From the NCBI RefSeq assembly GCF_000276665.1, contig NW_004955417.1, positions 9,446,006 to 9,510,005 of the forward strand: 64,000 bases of DNA, in the 5' to 3' direction. Each line of letters begins with the position of its first letter. Within the stretch, counting starts at the first letter, position 1. Source of the stretch: Chinchilla lanigera. Lineage: Eukaryota > Chordata > Mammalia > Rodentia > Chinchillidae. The notes below the pieces were generated by a model that was not told the DNA's origin, searched no databases, and saw only the letters and a list, made by a program, of their open reading frames with translations. The position numbers and the translations under genes are program-made. Shown here in pieces: positions 1 to 10,600 of this stretch.

Positions 1-303
1 GAATGTTTTAGGTGAGACAGTGTTGAAGAAAGGAGAACAAAGAGTGGACCCCTAAGCCACTGATGGTGAGCCTTTTACAGACAAGTGCCCAAACTGCAAC
101 CCAAAATCCACTAATTTATAGCAAAGCACCAACACAGCAATTAAATCTGAATACTGAGGTTTTAGTTTAGAAAAACAACTCATATATTAGCATCTTTTGT
201 TTTAAAAGAAAAACAAATAACACAAATGCCATAGGTTTACCACCAATGGCCTGGGAACACAGGCTAAACAAAATCAGAGAAACCGATTACAAATACCCAC
301 CCG
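1..303. other. Unassigned single-copy sequence
   Basis: AT-rich DNA with no long open frame, no recognisable repeat and no regulatory signature that I can support. Confidence 0.4.
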
Positions 304-702
304 GATATGACTTCTATCTAGATATCTGCACAAAGCCTCATGCAACATGGGTGGGGAATTTCGAAGGTAACTGGCCTAGAATGTCTGGATGCAGATTAAG
401 GGTGTGATACTGGGACTAAGGGTATGGATAATGGGAGTCCCACCCTGGGCATGGGTGGCACCAATCAATAGGTTTGTAGCCTGGATAGAATACAAAGGGA
501 CAGAAAGAAGGCAGGTTTGCTTCTGCCTGCCATGCCATAAACTGTTTCTCCTATATGGTGCCCCTCTGTCATGCGACCCTGTCTTGGAACCAGCTGACTA
601 TGAGATGAACCGTCTACAAACTGTGAGCAAAATAAACCTCCCCTCCTTTAACTTGTGACTGTTGGGTAGTCTGCCCAGCAATGAGAAAATAACTTAGACA
701 CA
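304..702 (+). repeat. MaLR-type solo LTR
   Basis: About 400 bp. It shares its start (CTAGATAT, then CAAAGCCTCATGCA) and its end (CAGCAATGAGA, then A-rich sequence and TAACTTAGACACA) with the copy at 14267-14649. An AATAAA signal lies near 630, which sets the plus orientation. The layout (TG start, 'CCTCATGCA' motif, AATAAACCTC, terminal CA) fits the ERVL-MaLR LTR superfamily of placental mammals. No internal retroviral sequence follows it, so it is a solo LTR. The 89-codon open frame inside (389-658) is not a gene. The subfamily is not assigned. Confidence 0.6.
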
Positions 703-2352
703 GCCTAAAAAATGACATGCCCCTGCCCAGAGAGATTCAGGGCTATGCTGAATCACTATAAGAGGAATGCATTATGATGTCTAAACAGAATGTTTAAAAA
801 ATGGTAGAGAACCACAAATCTTCAACACACTCTCCATAGATAAGGAACTTGATGACTGGAAATGTTATAAAACCCATTAATGTTTAGCACTCGAGCCAAG
901 ACTAACGCTTTCTGTGCAGTATACCTCTCAGCAGTTGTACTTAGAAGATGCAACCCAAAATTAGGACCATCCCTTAGGTACCTATACAATTTATAATGCT
1001 AAACGTTACAACAACTGAGGATTTTTAATTTTCAAAGTATGCAAAAACACATGTTCTTTGGATAACATAATCTTTCTTTTGTCTTTGTTAAAACTGTAAG
1101 TTGTTTGATCTAACTGGGATGCTATTCTTGCAATCATATCACCACACAATAGTACTATAGAAAAACCAAGCTACTTTATTCTTGGGGGCCATTTTTCATA
1201 GTCAGTGCTTTAAAAGCCATGCAGCTGAGAAGCGTTCATCACTTACAGAATCACCTCTATATTCTGATTTAACAAAATAGTTTGCTAGGCATCTGAGTAC
1301 AAAATATTTATCTTTCTATTGGTTTTTAGTATTTCAAAATTATGAAGTAAGAAACCATTTCTTTTTCATGGAAATATACTTACCTCACTTAAGAATACCA
1401 AAAAGACTATATTTTTAGCAGTATTTTTAAAGAACTTCGTAGAGCCAAACTGATTGAAATAAAAAATAAGGACAAAAGTGAGTGATGACTGGAGGAAATA
1501 TAGCCTAGCTTCATGTCTTTACAGAGAGGAATATTCATTGGAGCAGTGCTTCTTGTTGGAGATGCCTTATGCTACTGAAGTAAAAAAAGAAAATATTTCA
1601 GTAAGGTGCCGGACCTCTACATTATGCAGTGTAGCCTCCTTAAAATTCAATGTGCCCAAAGCCAGGAATATCTGCATTAAAGGCACTGTAATAACCTAAA
1701 AACACTCCCATATATTTCATATCTCCCAGGGGTATCATCCATAAGGGACAATTAGAACACCAGTTAATAGTTCTGGCCTAAAGTCTCATTCCTTGTTCAT
1801 ATCTTCTCAACAGGAGCTACCTGAATTGTGGCTTATTAAATTCCCAGGTCTACATTACTCCAATGACGGAGCTGCCTTGGACCATTTACAACAGTAATTC
1901 TGGATAAGTGTATCATCTGTTCCACAAGCTGAATTTTTTTCCTAGCTGGACTAAAGTCTAGGTTGTGGCAAAGAAAGGAGTGAGGAAGTAAAAAGTAGTA
2001 CAAGAGAACTCATTGTTGGTCTCCTATCTAAAGCTTATCAATAGTAATCTGCAATGAGCTTGTTAGCAACAAATCTAATGTTGTAAACTCCAAGTATCTG
2101 TTTACAACTCAAGACAGAACGGATAGAGCTAATACTGGGCACCTAAAATCTCTAAATTCTTTGTAATGCTCTTTCTAATCCATTTTTCTTTATTCCAGCT
2201 TTCTCTACAAGAAATGAAGAGAAATATAGTAGTAAGAAGTGGAAGAGTAAAATAATAGAGCTTAAATTAAGTTGTAAGTGGTAAGGCAAAAATGGGGCTC
2301 CTATATATTCATGTGTTTATTATAAAAGAAATAGATGGTTCCCTTTTCAAAT

Positions 2353-2354
<2 letters not shown>
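703..2354. other. Gene-free AT-rich stretch
   Basis: I see no gene, no clear repeat and no splice-bounded open frame. A 73-codon frame at 1478-1699 has no recognisable motif and is probably chance. Confidence 0.4.
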
Positions 2355-2384
<30 letters not shown>

Positions 2385-2470
2385 GTTTTTCTCTGGTACC
2401 GGGAACCGAACTCACGAACTTGCGCTTGCCAGGTAGGAACTTTTGCCGCTGAGCTAAATCCCCAGCCCCT
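2355..2470 (-). repeat. ID-type SINE (tRNA-derived)
   Basis: The reverse complement reads GGGGCTGGGGATTTAGCTCA, then a tRNA-like B box, then GGTACCAGAG and an A-rich tail (T-rich on the plus strand, 2355-2390). Both pol III boxes can be seen. An approximate target-site duplication TCAAATG flanks it (near 2347 and 2470). It has some substitutions in the middle of the body ('GTTCCTACCTGG'). Confidence 0.9.
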
Positions 2471-3514
2471 CAAATGTTTTTAATCAATAATAACATATTA
2501 CATCTACAACCAACCCCAATTTTTATTGGTAATCTGAGGAAAGAAAATAATGACCTCCATCTGCATGTAGAAATCAGGAAAAAGAGCCACAGTGAAACCA
2601 ACCACAATACTTTTTTAGTCACCAAAAATTACAATACAAGATTTTTCACTTATATTGAAAACCAGTCCTAGGAATCAGGTAATGGTACTGCCTTTCTTTG
2701 TTCAAAACAGACTTTTATAGAAGAGAAAATTATATAATTTACGTTTATCTCAAAAAATATAATTTAATATTTTCTTAAAATATTAAGTTCTCCTTTGCCT
2801 TGCTTAGAGATCAGAAGTTGCTTCAAGGACATTTGGAATGAAATACAGTTTACATAGTTTTGTGACAGAGCAATAAGTTACTGTGCTTTCGTAGTTCCTG
2901 TTTGTTAACTGCTAAAAACTAGATGTGGAAGCGCTGACCCTGAACTGTAAGCTGTGGTGTGAGGCATTACGGAGAAAAACCCAACTCCAAGTGAACACAT
3001 ATACTAAGTGCCTCAGGATTGAAGCATGGAGCAAATGGTAATTTTTCCATCCCTAGAGAAGTTGAAGAAAAACAGGTGTTTTAATATAGCAGATACTTAG
3101 ACTTCACAAGCAGATAGTCAGTGGCTTCTTTTTACTTCTCATAGTTGTATATGACACCAAAAATAGTCATCGCTGGATTAAAAACGGTTTCCTAGTCCTC
3201 CCAGGCTACAGATGTACTTGGAAAAAGAAAACATTCAGTGATTTTAAAGGAAAAAGACATTTCAGGTGTTACCAAGTCAGAACCAACACTGAATCAATAA
3301 TGGAGAGTTGAATGGGTTTATTCCTCATTTCTAAATTCAAAAAGAAGAAAAAAAAAAAATAACCAAAAAGAGAAGTGGAACATAAACTGAGCAATGTTTT
3401 CACAAGTTCAGATCATGTAGACAGAAAGATTAAAAGTGTAACCCTCCGCACCTGTGCAGATAGCTATTTTAACTGCACTTTGAAATCAATTATTCCTCCT
3501 TTTTTTAGAAAGCA
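2471..3514. other. Gene-free AT-rich stretch
   Basis: No gene or clear repeat. There is an A-rich run around 3340-3365. Open frames at 2474-2671 and 3375-3626 lack any protein signature. Confidence 0.35.
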
Positions 3515-3645
3515 GGGGCACATACTAGGAGCCCTACTTTACAGAAGAGAAAGGGTATTGAGGGTTCTTGCCCAAGGGCAACTAACCCCCCCAGTGTCCC
3601 GACTTGCAGGCCAATGCTGCTCCTAGGGTTAAGAAGCAGCCCAAG
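3515..3645 (-). repeat. Possible MIR-like fragment
   Basis: It contains 'CTACTTTACAGAAGAGAAA', a stretch with 'GCCCAAGGGCAACTAA', and then a 'CTTGCAGGCCAATGC' segment. This order resembles the antisense core of MIR (TTTTACAGATGAGGAAA, then TTGCCCAAGGTCAC). It is heavily diverged and the call rests on the order of short motifs only. Confidence 0.25.
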
Positions 3646-4200
3646 TTTCCTTCCTGAGGATTTACACCCAGCACAGAGAAGTCAAAGCAGCCTTTTTAGC
3701 TCGTGTTTTCTCTCTGGAATGTTTGTTCTAGTGAATGATTTCGGGCCAAATGATATGAACGAACGAGAGATCTGTAATATTTATCTGTGCTACCATGTCT
3801 TAGGTCATTAAATATGCGCTCAAAGAGGGGGAAAAAGGTTCACAGGTTTCACAAGTAGGACCTGAAAGGAAGATCAGACATACTAGAGTCTCTCCAGTAA
3901 TGAACTCAATCATTGAGTGCATTGAGCTTAAACAGGAACGCTCAGCAAAAACAACAAAAACTCGAAATGGAAAAGACTAGATCTCGCAGCCTTCTCTTCC
4001 TGCTCATCCACGTGGATACAAGCAACTTGTGCACTCAGTGATTCACCAGGCACTAAGGAAAAGGAACTTCCTTCCACCACCACCACCAATAAATTCACTC
4101 TTCTCTGCAATTATTATGGTCTGCAAGTACTCGGTCATTAATAGAGAGAAACAGAAAAAAAACAAAGTGAAGAGTAACAGGAAAGAAAGGTCAGAGGGTA
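3646..4200. other. Upstream flank of the CpG island
   Basis: AT-rich single-copy DNA with a short CCA-triplet run near 4073-4089. No gene seen. GC content rises sharply after about 4200. Confidence 0.35.
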
Positions 4201-4350
4201 GAATGCAGAACTAGAGGGCGGGATCATGAGATTAACTGACAGCACAAGGGAGCCACTCCCTAGCCACGAAGAAGGCCTAGGGAAGTGGGCGGGACTGAGG
4301 TATCCTGCGCCAGGCCCGAGCCTGACACGCTGGCTGGGCGGGAACCATGC

Positions 4351-4363
4351 GTTCCTTAGCAAC
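4351..4363. promoter_or_regulatory. RFX/X-box-like half site
   Basis: The sequence GTTCCTTAGCAAC holds an exact RGYAAC half site (AGCAAC) and an imperfect left half compared with the X-box GTNRCC-N-RGYAAC. It lies in the CpG island. RFX factors bind such sites upstream of ciliary genes. With only one half intact, this is suggestive only. Confidence 0.3.
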
Positions 4364-4814
4364 GCGGAGGCCGCGCCCACTCCGCGGCCCTCCCGGGCCC
4401 GCCACCGCCCCTGCCCCACGGCGAGGGCCCCGCGCCCGAGGGGTTTCCGAGCGCCGGGTCCTCCGGCAAAGCCTCCCTCCACCCTGCCCGCCAGGAGCCC
4501 CTCCCAGGGGCGGGCCGGTGCTCTCAGCGCTCTGGAGGCTCCTTAAGGAGGTGCGCGCGTTTTCACTTCAGCACCCCAAGATGTCTGCGCTGGTCGCCCC
4601 AGTCCCCTCGCCCTCGCCAGACACACGCACACACCTCAGGTGAACCAAGGCAAGGGCCGACAAACTTGGTGTCCGGCTGGGAATGCTGCTGTCCACGGTC
4701 CTGTCACTCAGAGGCGGGGGCGGGACGAGTCAGCCGCACACCCCTGTCCCCCAAGGGCGGTAGGAAAAGGGCGTGGTCAGGACGGGGGCGGAGCCTCTCC
4801 TCAATCTACTCTCT

Positions 4815-4820
4815 GATTGG
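4815..4820 (-). promoter_or_regulatory. Inverted CCAAT box (NF-Y-like)
   Basis: CTCTGATTGGTCG carries ATTGG, the reverse of CCAAT, about 22 bp downstream of a GC box (GGGGGCGGAG, 4784-4793). NF-Y sites close to Sp1 sites are common in CpG island promoters. This pair argues for transcription starts shortly downstream, around 4840-4910. Confidence 0.45.
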
Positions 4821-4911
4821 TCGTTGTCTCTCCCGCCTCTGCGCGAGTCCAGGACGCAAATGCGCGCGTCCAGTGGCCTTTGCTTCCTTTTGACGCGAGT
4901 TCCGAGTTCAG

Positions 4912-4932
4912 ATGCGGTGCAACAAGGTGACT
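4912..4932 (+). other. Candidate first-exon end and splice donor
   Basis: An ATG at 4912 is followed by four codons and then AAG|GTGACT, a fair match to a 5' splice site with the exon ending at 4926. It lies about 100 bp downstream of the CCAAT/GC-box pair, where a first exon would be expected, and GC content falls straight afterwards as in a first intron. Another possible donor (CAG|GTGAAC) lies at 4637-4645 after a short frame starting at ATG 4581. Both are inferences from short motifs. Confidence 0.25.
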
Positions 4933-6207
4933 GTAGAAATTAAAAGACCTGAAACTTGATTAAAAATTTAAAACGCAAGAAATGTTATTTTGACTTTTGT
5001 TGCCTACACACTTGACACATATACACGCATTCTGTCGGAAATCCATTCTCAAGTGAGCATCCCAAATTGAAAATTCTCAACTGAAAAAAATGTGTTGACT
5101 GCAGATTCAAGCAGCTAAAAAGTTGTACAGCTGTAGTATTAATTTTAACAGAAAAAAGTCTATTTACAGAAGGTGATTGATGAAATGTGACAAACAACTG
5201 AAGTTTGCAGGCCCATTCAGGTACTTCGTTTTTCTATCTACAAAATAGTAATGAGATATTAGGTTGTTATTATTTGGGATGCATTTGATAATTGAATGCT
5301 CTGTACATGAAGCTTACATAGCCCTCAGAAAACCAGCTAAGAGGTTAGGATATGATTCTCAACCTATGAATAATGAAACACAAGCTAGGGAGGGATACAT
5401 TTATTTAAGCATTCTGCAAACATGTCTGCAGTCATTTTTATGCTGCGGTAAGCTGAATTTAAAATTCCTTCAAGAATCTGTGCAACTTTCAATTTAATGT
5501 TTTTCCTAAAGTATTAAATCCTCTTTTCTCTGGCTAGCTCATCATCTTCAAAAAGCTCATAAGAAAGAAAGTTGCATACCAAAAACATAGAAGAGGGGAG
5601 GAAAGAAGGAAAAAAAGAAAAAGCTGAAACAAATATAAGTAGAATAACCAGAATGTTCTGAAATCTCCTGGGATATTATGGCTAGAAGTTAAATCCAAAA
5701 TGTAATTTTATTTTCTGCCCTCCCAAATCATTTTCTGGTCTCCAATTCCACTCCCAGAAATAAAGGCACAGTTAAGTGAGATTGTATAAATTCTCTTGGC
5801 TAGAATTTTTATGGAATTGGCTTTAAAATGGGGAAACATTTTTTCCTACATAAAACCAAGATCAAAAAAGTGTATATGTTGTCAGAAATAGTAATAGTAA
5901 GAAAATAACTAACAATATCCCTGGACACATACTTTGAATTTCCACTAAAATGCTCATCATGTTGTGATAAAATTGTTGGAATAAAAGAAACACTTGCCAG
6001 TTGCAAATGATTTTTATTTTCCTGCCCTGCCGAATTTCTAAATTCTTCTGAAAACTTATTATGAATAACTCTATACAAGACTTCTTTGACTTGCATGACT
6101 GATGGCCCCCATTAAGTTTCTTTAATCTCGAAAATATTTGGTTTTAGTATAAAGAAAAAGAGTTTTGATTGTGCATTAATAAGTATATTATATAAATAAG
6201 TACTGTT

Positions 6208-6333
6208 ACATTTAAGTAAATGTGGCAAATTCATTTGAATACTTTTTCTAATGCATATTCAAGTAAGTATAGCAAATGCATTTGTTTGAATAGTCTTACA
6301 TATATAAAATATTATGCATTTAAGTAAATGCAT
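6208..6333. repeat. Two related perfect palindromes
   Basis: ACATTTAAGTAAATGT (6208-6223) and ATGCATTTAAGTAAATGCAT (6314-6333) share the core CATTTAAGTAAATG. The sequence between them (6256-6295) carries a diverged version of the same AAGTAAG/GCAAATGCATTTG theme, so the block looks like a decayed local repeat of about 50 bp. Confidence 0.55.
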
Positions 6334-7095
6334 TATATGCATGTAAATGTGTAAGCATTGAAATAAACACAGCTGTATATTCCAGAAATGTATAGCTCCA
6401 GATGTTTGAAGCATGTATTCAAATTTCTGAAACTATACCTTGATATCTAGTTACACGTACCATAGAAAATACTGTGGTATAAATGCACAGGAATGAATTT
6501 TAAAATTATATGTACTATGAGGAAATAAGATGAAAACGGCAAATAATGAATTTCTATCATTGAATTTGTTACAGCATATCCTTATAAGATGCACTTGTTC
6601 TACTAGTTATTCCACAAACATTTTATAAATGGGGAGAAGCCAATTTACCCTGTATGAATATAAGTACTGCTAAGTAGTTATGCAAATGTGACTCTCTTTT
6701 GAGCTCCATTTCTAATTAATTTTCCATACTCCCCATATGTGGAATAGGAGTTTGATACTATCCACTCCTTAGGTATTTATTTTGCACTTCACAAGTCTGT
6801 TTAAAACTTTGGAATATGTATACTTTGAAATTCCTCCACAGGCACAAATGTGTATTGGAAAAAAATTATGAAGAATGAATATAACAAATAAATAAGTACA
6901 GTTTGGAGATACTGAACATGAAGTAAATGGCATAGTGTAAAATTAAAACAACCACAGATATGTTATGAATGTTTGTTTCTTTACAATATATGACACACGT
7001 TATTTGAGTTTTATTTGTAGCAACTTGAAATATAAACTAACATCTAGTAATGTTATATGCCAGCACCTTAGGCCTATATGAATAAGTGTAAGTGG

Positions 7096-7122
7096 AAATT
7101 GGAATTGAAAAAATTCCAATTT
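7096..7122. repeat. Perfect 11-bp inverted repeat, 5-bp loop
   Basis: Arm AAATTGGAATT (7096-7106) is followed by spacer GAAAA and the exact reverse complement AATTCCAATTT (7112-7122). A third AATTGAAATTGG-like piece follows at 7124-7135. Confidence 0.6.
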
Positions 7123-7285
7123 GAATTGAAATTGGAAAAAAGCAATTTAATTCATTGCACGTACTTCTGTAACTGTGGTTTATCTTTAAAAATTGTGATT
7201 ATGTTAAAAATATATGGTCTATTAAATATATTTAAATGATAAATATAACATGCAATTAATCTTGTTCAGAAGTCTTTTAAGTGTT

Positions 7286-7401
7286 TTTTTTTGGTTTTGT
7301 TTTTTGTTTTTTTTTTTGGTTTTTCTCCGGTAGCGGGAACCGAACTCACGACTTTGCGCTTGCCAGGCAGGCGCTTTGCCGCTGAGCTAAATCCCCAGCC
7401 C
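7286..7401 (-). repeat. ID-type SINE (tRNA-derived)
   Basis: A full ID body in reverse orientation with A and B boxes, and a T-rich tail on the left (7285-7325). The flanking target-site duplication CTTTTAAGTGTT (near 7273-7284 and 7402-7413) is perfect, so the insertion is fairly young. The 3' junction reads GGTAGCGGGAACC, one base away from the GGTACCGG of the other copies. Confidence 0.93.
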
Positions 7402-7413
7402 CTTTTAAGTGTT

Positions 7414-8399
7414 AATAGTTGAATTATAAAACTTACCCCCTCCAAGTAGCTATAACTAACTACTTAATAGGTCACACCTATTGATATTTCTTTACAAACA
7501 TCATAGCACAAAACCATAGTAGTATTTGGGGTAAATTTTATTGAAGTTTTTTAAAGAAATTATTTCTCATTTGAATATGTATAGGAATTCTCTGTCATCA
7601 CCAAAGTGTATGCTTGAAAGTCACAGTTTTTACTTATAGCACTACATTTAAACCACTTAATAAAAACTGGAAAATGAATTTGCTTTTTAAATAAGAGTTT
7701 CCCTTTTCAAAAGTCAAAAAATTAATGAACCATAAAAATAATTTCCACTGACTTATAAAATACTTGGAATTATAGCTTCATAGTACACATGTGAAATGAA
7801 CTTCATGGAAAGTATGTACCTACTTTATGAAATAGATCATTTACATGATTGTCTTTTTAATGATTAAATGCAAGTTTGTCTCTGAAATCTAGAAAAACTA
7901 CTATGTATGTTATATTCAAATGATATAAAAACAGACATTTTTTTGTGTCACAAAATGAAAGGATTTTGAAGATATAATTTCAAATATGTTGCTGCCAGCT
8001 TTTCCTTAACAAATGACATGTTTATAAAAGACATCATGTAGCCAGTTGAAAATGTTTACATTGACTATTTTTCAGTTTATTGAACATTGACTATATGTCA
8101 ATGACTTCAAAACATTTCTGAAATCATGATGTGGTTTACATAGTAATTTACAGGGAGCATTTTGCCCCATCCTAATGTCTCTAGCTGGTGATTCAGTAAT
8201 CCAAGCTGCTTTGATTTTGGCTTCTTCCCTTTCAAAATGAGGCCTCCACAATCCTCATATCAGCAGCTGCAGGATTTCACAGGAGCTTTTCATGGCCACG
8301 GTAAAAATTGAAACACATGACTGATCTAGGAGGTACTTTTGTCACTCAGTATTATTGCTAAGATTCATAAACATGATGTCCATTTAATATTACCTTCCT
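7414..8399. other. Gene-free AT-rich stretch
   Basis: No gene or clear repeat. Largely A/T-rich with no open frame above 60 codons. Confidence 0.35.
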
Positions 8400-8695
8400 A
8401 AGAGCTATCTCCTTATGCTCCCCTTTATTACATCCCAGTTTCTCCCAAAATCTACCATTATAAAGTTTCTTATTGTACTTTTTCATAGTGTTTTACCACT
8501 TTTTATTGTACCATATACATAATTCACTTATTTATTATGTGTATTGCTTATTATTTTTCTTCATCTCGAGAGTGTAATTGCTTGAGGGTAGAGATCCTTG
8601 CCTGTCTTATTAATTGATGTATCTCAATTTCTAAGAGCAGTATATAGTATCTAAAGACAGGTGGGAAGAATTTCTTTATTGAATGAATTGCTGTG
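8400..8695 (+). repeat. L2-like LINE 3' end fragment
   Basis: The right half reads like the L2 3' end: 'GAGGGTAGAGATCCTTGCCTG', a 'GATGTATCTCAATT' stretch, and 'TTTCTTTATTGAATGAATTG' in place of CAATAAATATTTGTTGAATGAATG. The left part (8400-8560) has the T-rich character of the region before it. It is strongly diverged. Confidence 0.45.
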
Positions 8696-10334
8696 CCTAG
8701 CTATGACTGATCTGTTTTAAAATATTCTAGTGTTTGTATATATGGCACATCATTTATCTGTTTTCCTGTGATAGACTATTACTAGTTCTTCTGTAGAAAA
8801 TAGTATGATTATGAACACACTAATTTCCTGGTGCAGATTTGCCAGATTTTGTCTTTTGTCCATAATTAAGAATAACAAAATTTTTAGAGCATGTCCATAT
8901 TTTAAGGAAAAATAAAATGCCAAATTGTTTTCCTAAGGTATTGTGCTATTTGCCCTTCTAACGGAAAACTTTATTTGGTTTAAATGTATTAATCCTTTTA
9001 GAAAACCAAATTTGGTATTTGATGGCTTACTTTATTTTTATTTCATTGTTTTATATTGTTCATTATTCTTTTTTCCACTGACTCAATTTTCTTATTTTGC
9101 TATTTCTTTAAGTTAGAAACTAAGGTAGATGAGTTTAACTTATTTTTTTTTTTTTACCTAAATAGAACATTTAGAAATAGAAAGCTAACTTTAAAAATTG
9201 CTTTCATTGTATCCTATAAATTTTGACATGTACTGTTAATTTGAATTCATTTAAGGTGTTTAAATTTCCCTTTCATCAAATTTATCTTTTACCATTGGGT
9301 TATAACTTTAGAATTGTATGCTTAGTTTCCAGGTACTTGAGGGTTTTCTAGTATCTTATCATTACTGACTTTTCATATAATTAAACTGTAGTTAGAAAAC
9401 ATAAACTTTATGATTTTAAACATTTTGAAAATTATTGATATTTATAATCCAGCATACAATTTATTTTGATGATATATACTTTAAAAATTTATATTTTGCA
9501 ATTGTTGGATATAGTATGTTATAAATATCTGTTACAGTCTATATTCTTACTGACATTTTTAGCATATTCTATCACTATTGAAAGACAAGTTTTAAATCTT
9601 CAACTATGCTTATGCATTTCTGTATATTTCTCTTTAATTATTTTAATTCTTGCTTTATTTATTTTGAAATTCTGCTTTTAGAAATATACACATTTAAGAC
9701 TGCTATGATTCCTAATTAATCAATGCATTTATCATTATAAAATTTTTGTTTTGTTTTTTAATGTCTAGTAATATTATTTATCTTGATGTGTACTTTCCTG
9801 ATATTAATAAAGTTAGGCTAAGATGCCTGGGCTTACTCTATTAAATACATTTTTCATATTTATTTTAAGCTATCTGTTCTTATATTCAATCTATATCTTA
9901 TAGAGAACATATTGTTGAGTTTCCTTTTTTAAATCTCATCTGACAGTTTTTACTTTACTATCTAAATGTTTCTTCATTTATATTTAATGTAATCATTCAT
10001 ATGGAAGGTTTAACTTTTAGTGTGTGTTTTCATCTTTCTATATATTCTTTATTTTTCAATTCCATTATTTTCTTGTGTTTATGTTTTCCTTTTTCAATTT
10101 GGTTTAGTCTCCCTTAGCTCAGCTTTATTTTTAGAAAACAACGGCCTCTAATGACTTTTTAGCTATATTTATTTTACTTGGAGTTATCCTAGGGTTAACC
10201 TTGTGTATCCTTAGCTCATTGCTAACATTTATCAGTGTTATATCCATTTAATATTATGCTGCTAAAAATGATACCCCTGTTCCTCTTTCATGCTGAGTCT
10301 CACTTTTCTCTCAACCTCAACACCCAGAGCTGGA

Positions 10335-10600
10335 GTTCACAGTTTCACAATCCACACACAGAAATTCAGAAAGGTAGGAAACTTATAATTGCATACAATG
10401 ATTCCCCAACTTGCAAACATTCTATTTATAAACTTTCACAGATGCAAACAGATCTTGCATTTGGTGTTCTTATGCTTTACATTGTGTATTTGTGTCAAAT
10501 GTGTTTAAGACTCACTTTGCCAGACTTAGGAATGAATCTGACTTGTGAATGTTCTCCTGAAACAGAATTTATTTGTAAGTTGGGGAGTTACTGTCATTCT
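10335..10600. repeat. Possible DNA transposon remnant inside the L1
   Basis: This part does not fit the L1 around it. It contains 'GATTCCCCAACTTGCAAAC' at one end and 'TTTGTAAGTTGGGGAGTTAC' at the other, which are near inverse complements (CCCCAACTTGCAAA versus TTTGTAAGTTGGGG). That is what terminal inverted repeats of a MITE or mariner/Tigger-type element look like. The 147-codon frame at 10235-10678 runs across it and is not a host gene. Confidence 0.4.

Larger units (their letters stand above)
4205..4930. promoter_or_regulatory. CpG island, probable promoter region
   Basis: About 0.7 kb of GC-rich, CpG-dense DNA inside a window that is otherwise AT-rich and CpG-depleted. It holds several GC boxes (near 4216, 4286, 4335, 4506, 4716 and 4784), a GGGCGTGG box (4770-4777), an inverted CCAAT box (GATTGG, 4815-4820) and CpG-rich NRF1-like tracts around 4830-4870. 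There is no TATA box at a convincing position. These traits match dispersed-start CpG island promoters of vertebrate genes, often bidirectional. Several open frames run through it on both strands (for example 4347-4643 plus and 4138-4482 minus), but they are proline/arginine-rich, as expected from GC-rich DNA, and I recognise none. Neither the gene nor the transcription direction can be read from the sequence. Confidence 0.75.
4933..7285. other. Gene-free AT-rich stretch with palindromes
   Basis: No gene. The block is AT-rich and contains short perfect palindromes near 6208-6333 and 7096-7122, listed separately. Open frames at 5264-5497 (plus) and 5809-6096 (minus) show no protein signature. 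It could be the first part of an intron of the gene started by the CpG island. Confidence 0.35.

Noticed and set aside
4138..4482. 114-codon minus-strand frame in the CpG island
   Set aside because: Gly/Ala/Arg-rich composition as expected of GC-rich DNA, with no recognisable domain. Frames of 98 and 106 codons overlap it on the other strand.
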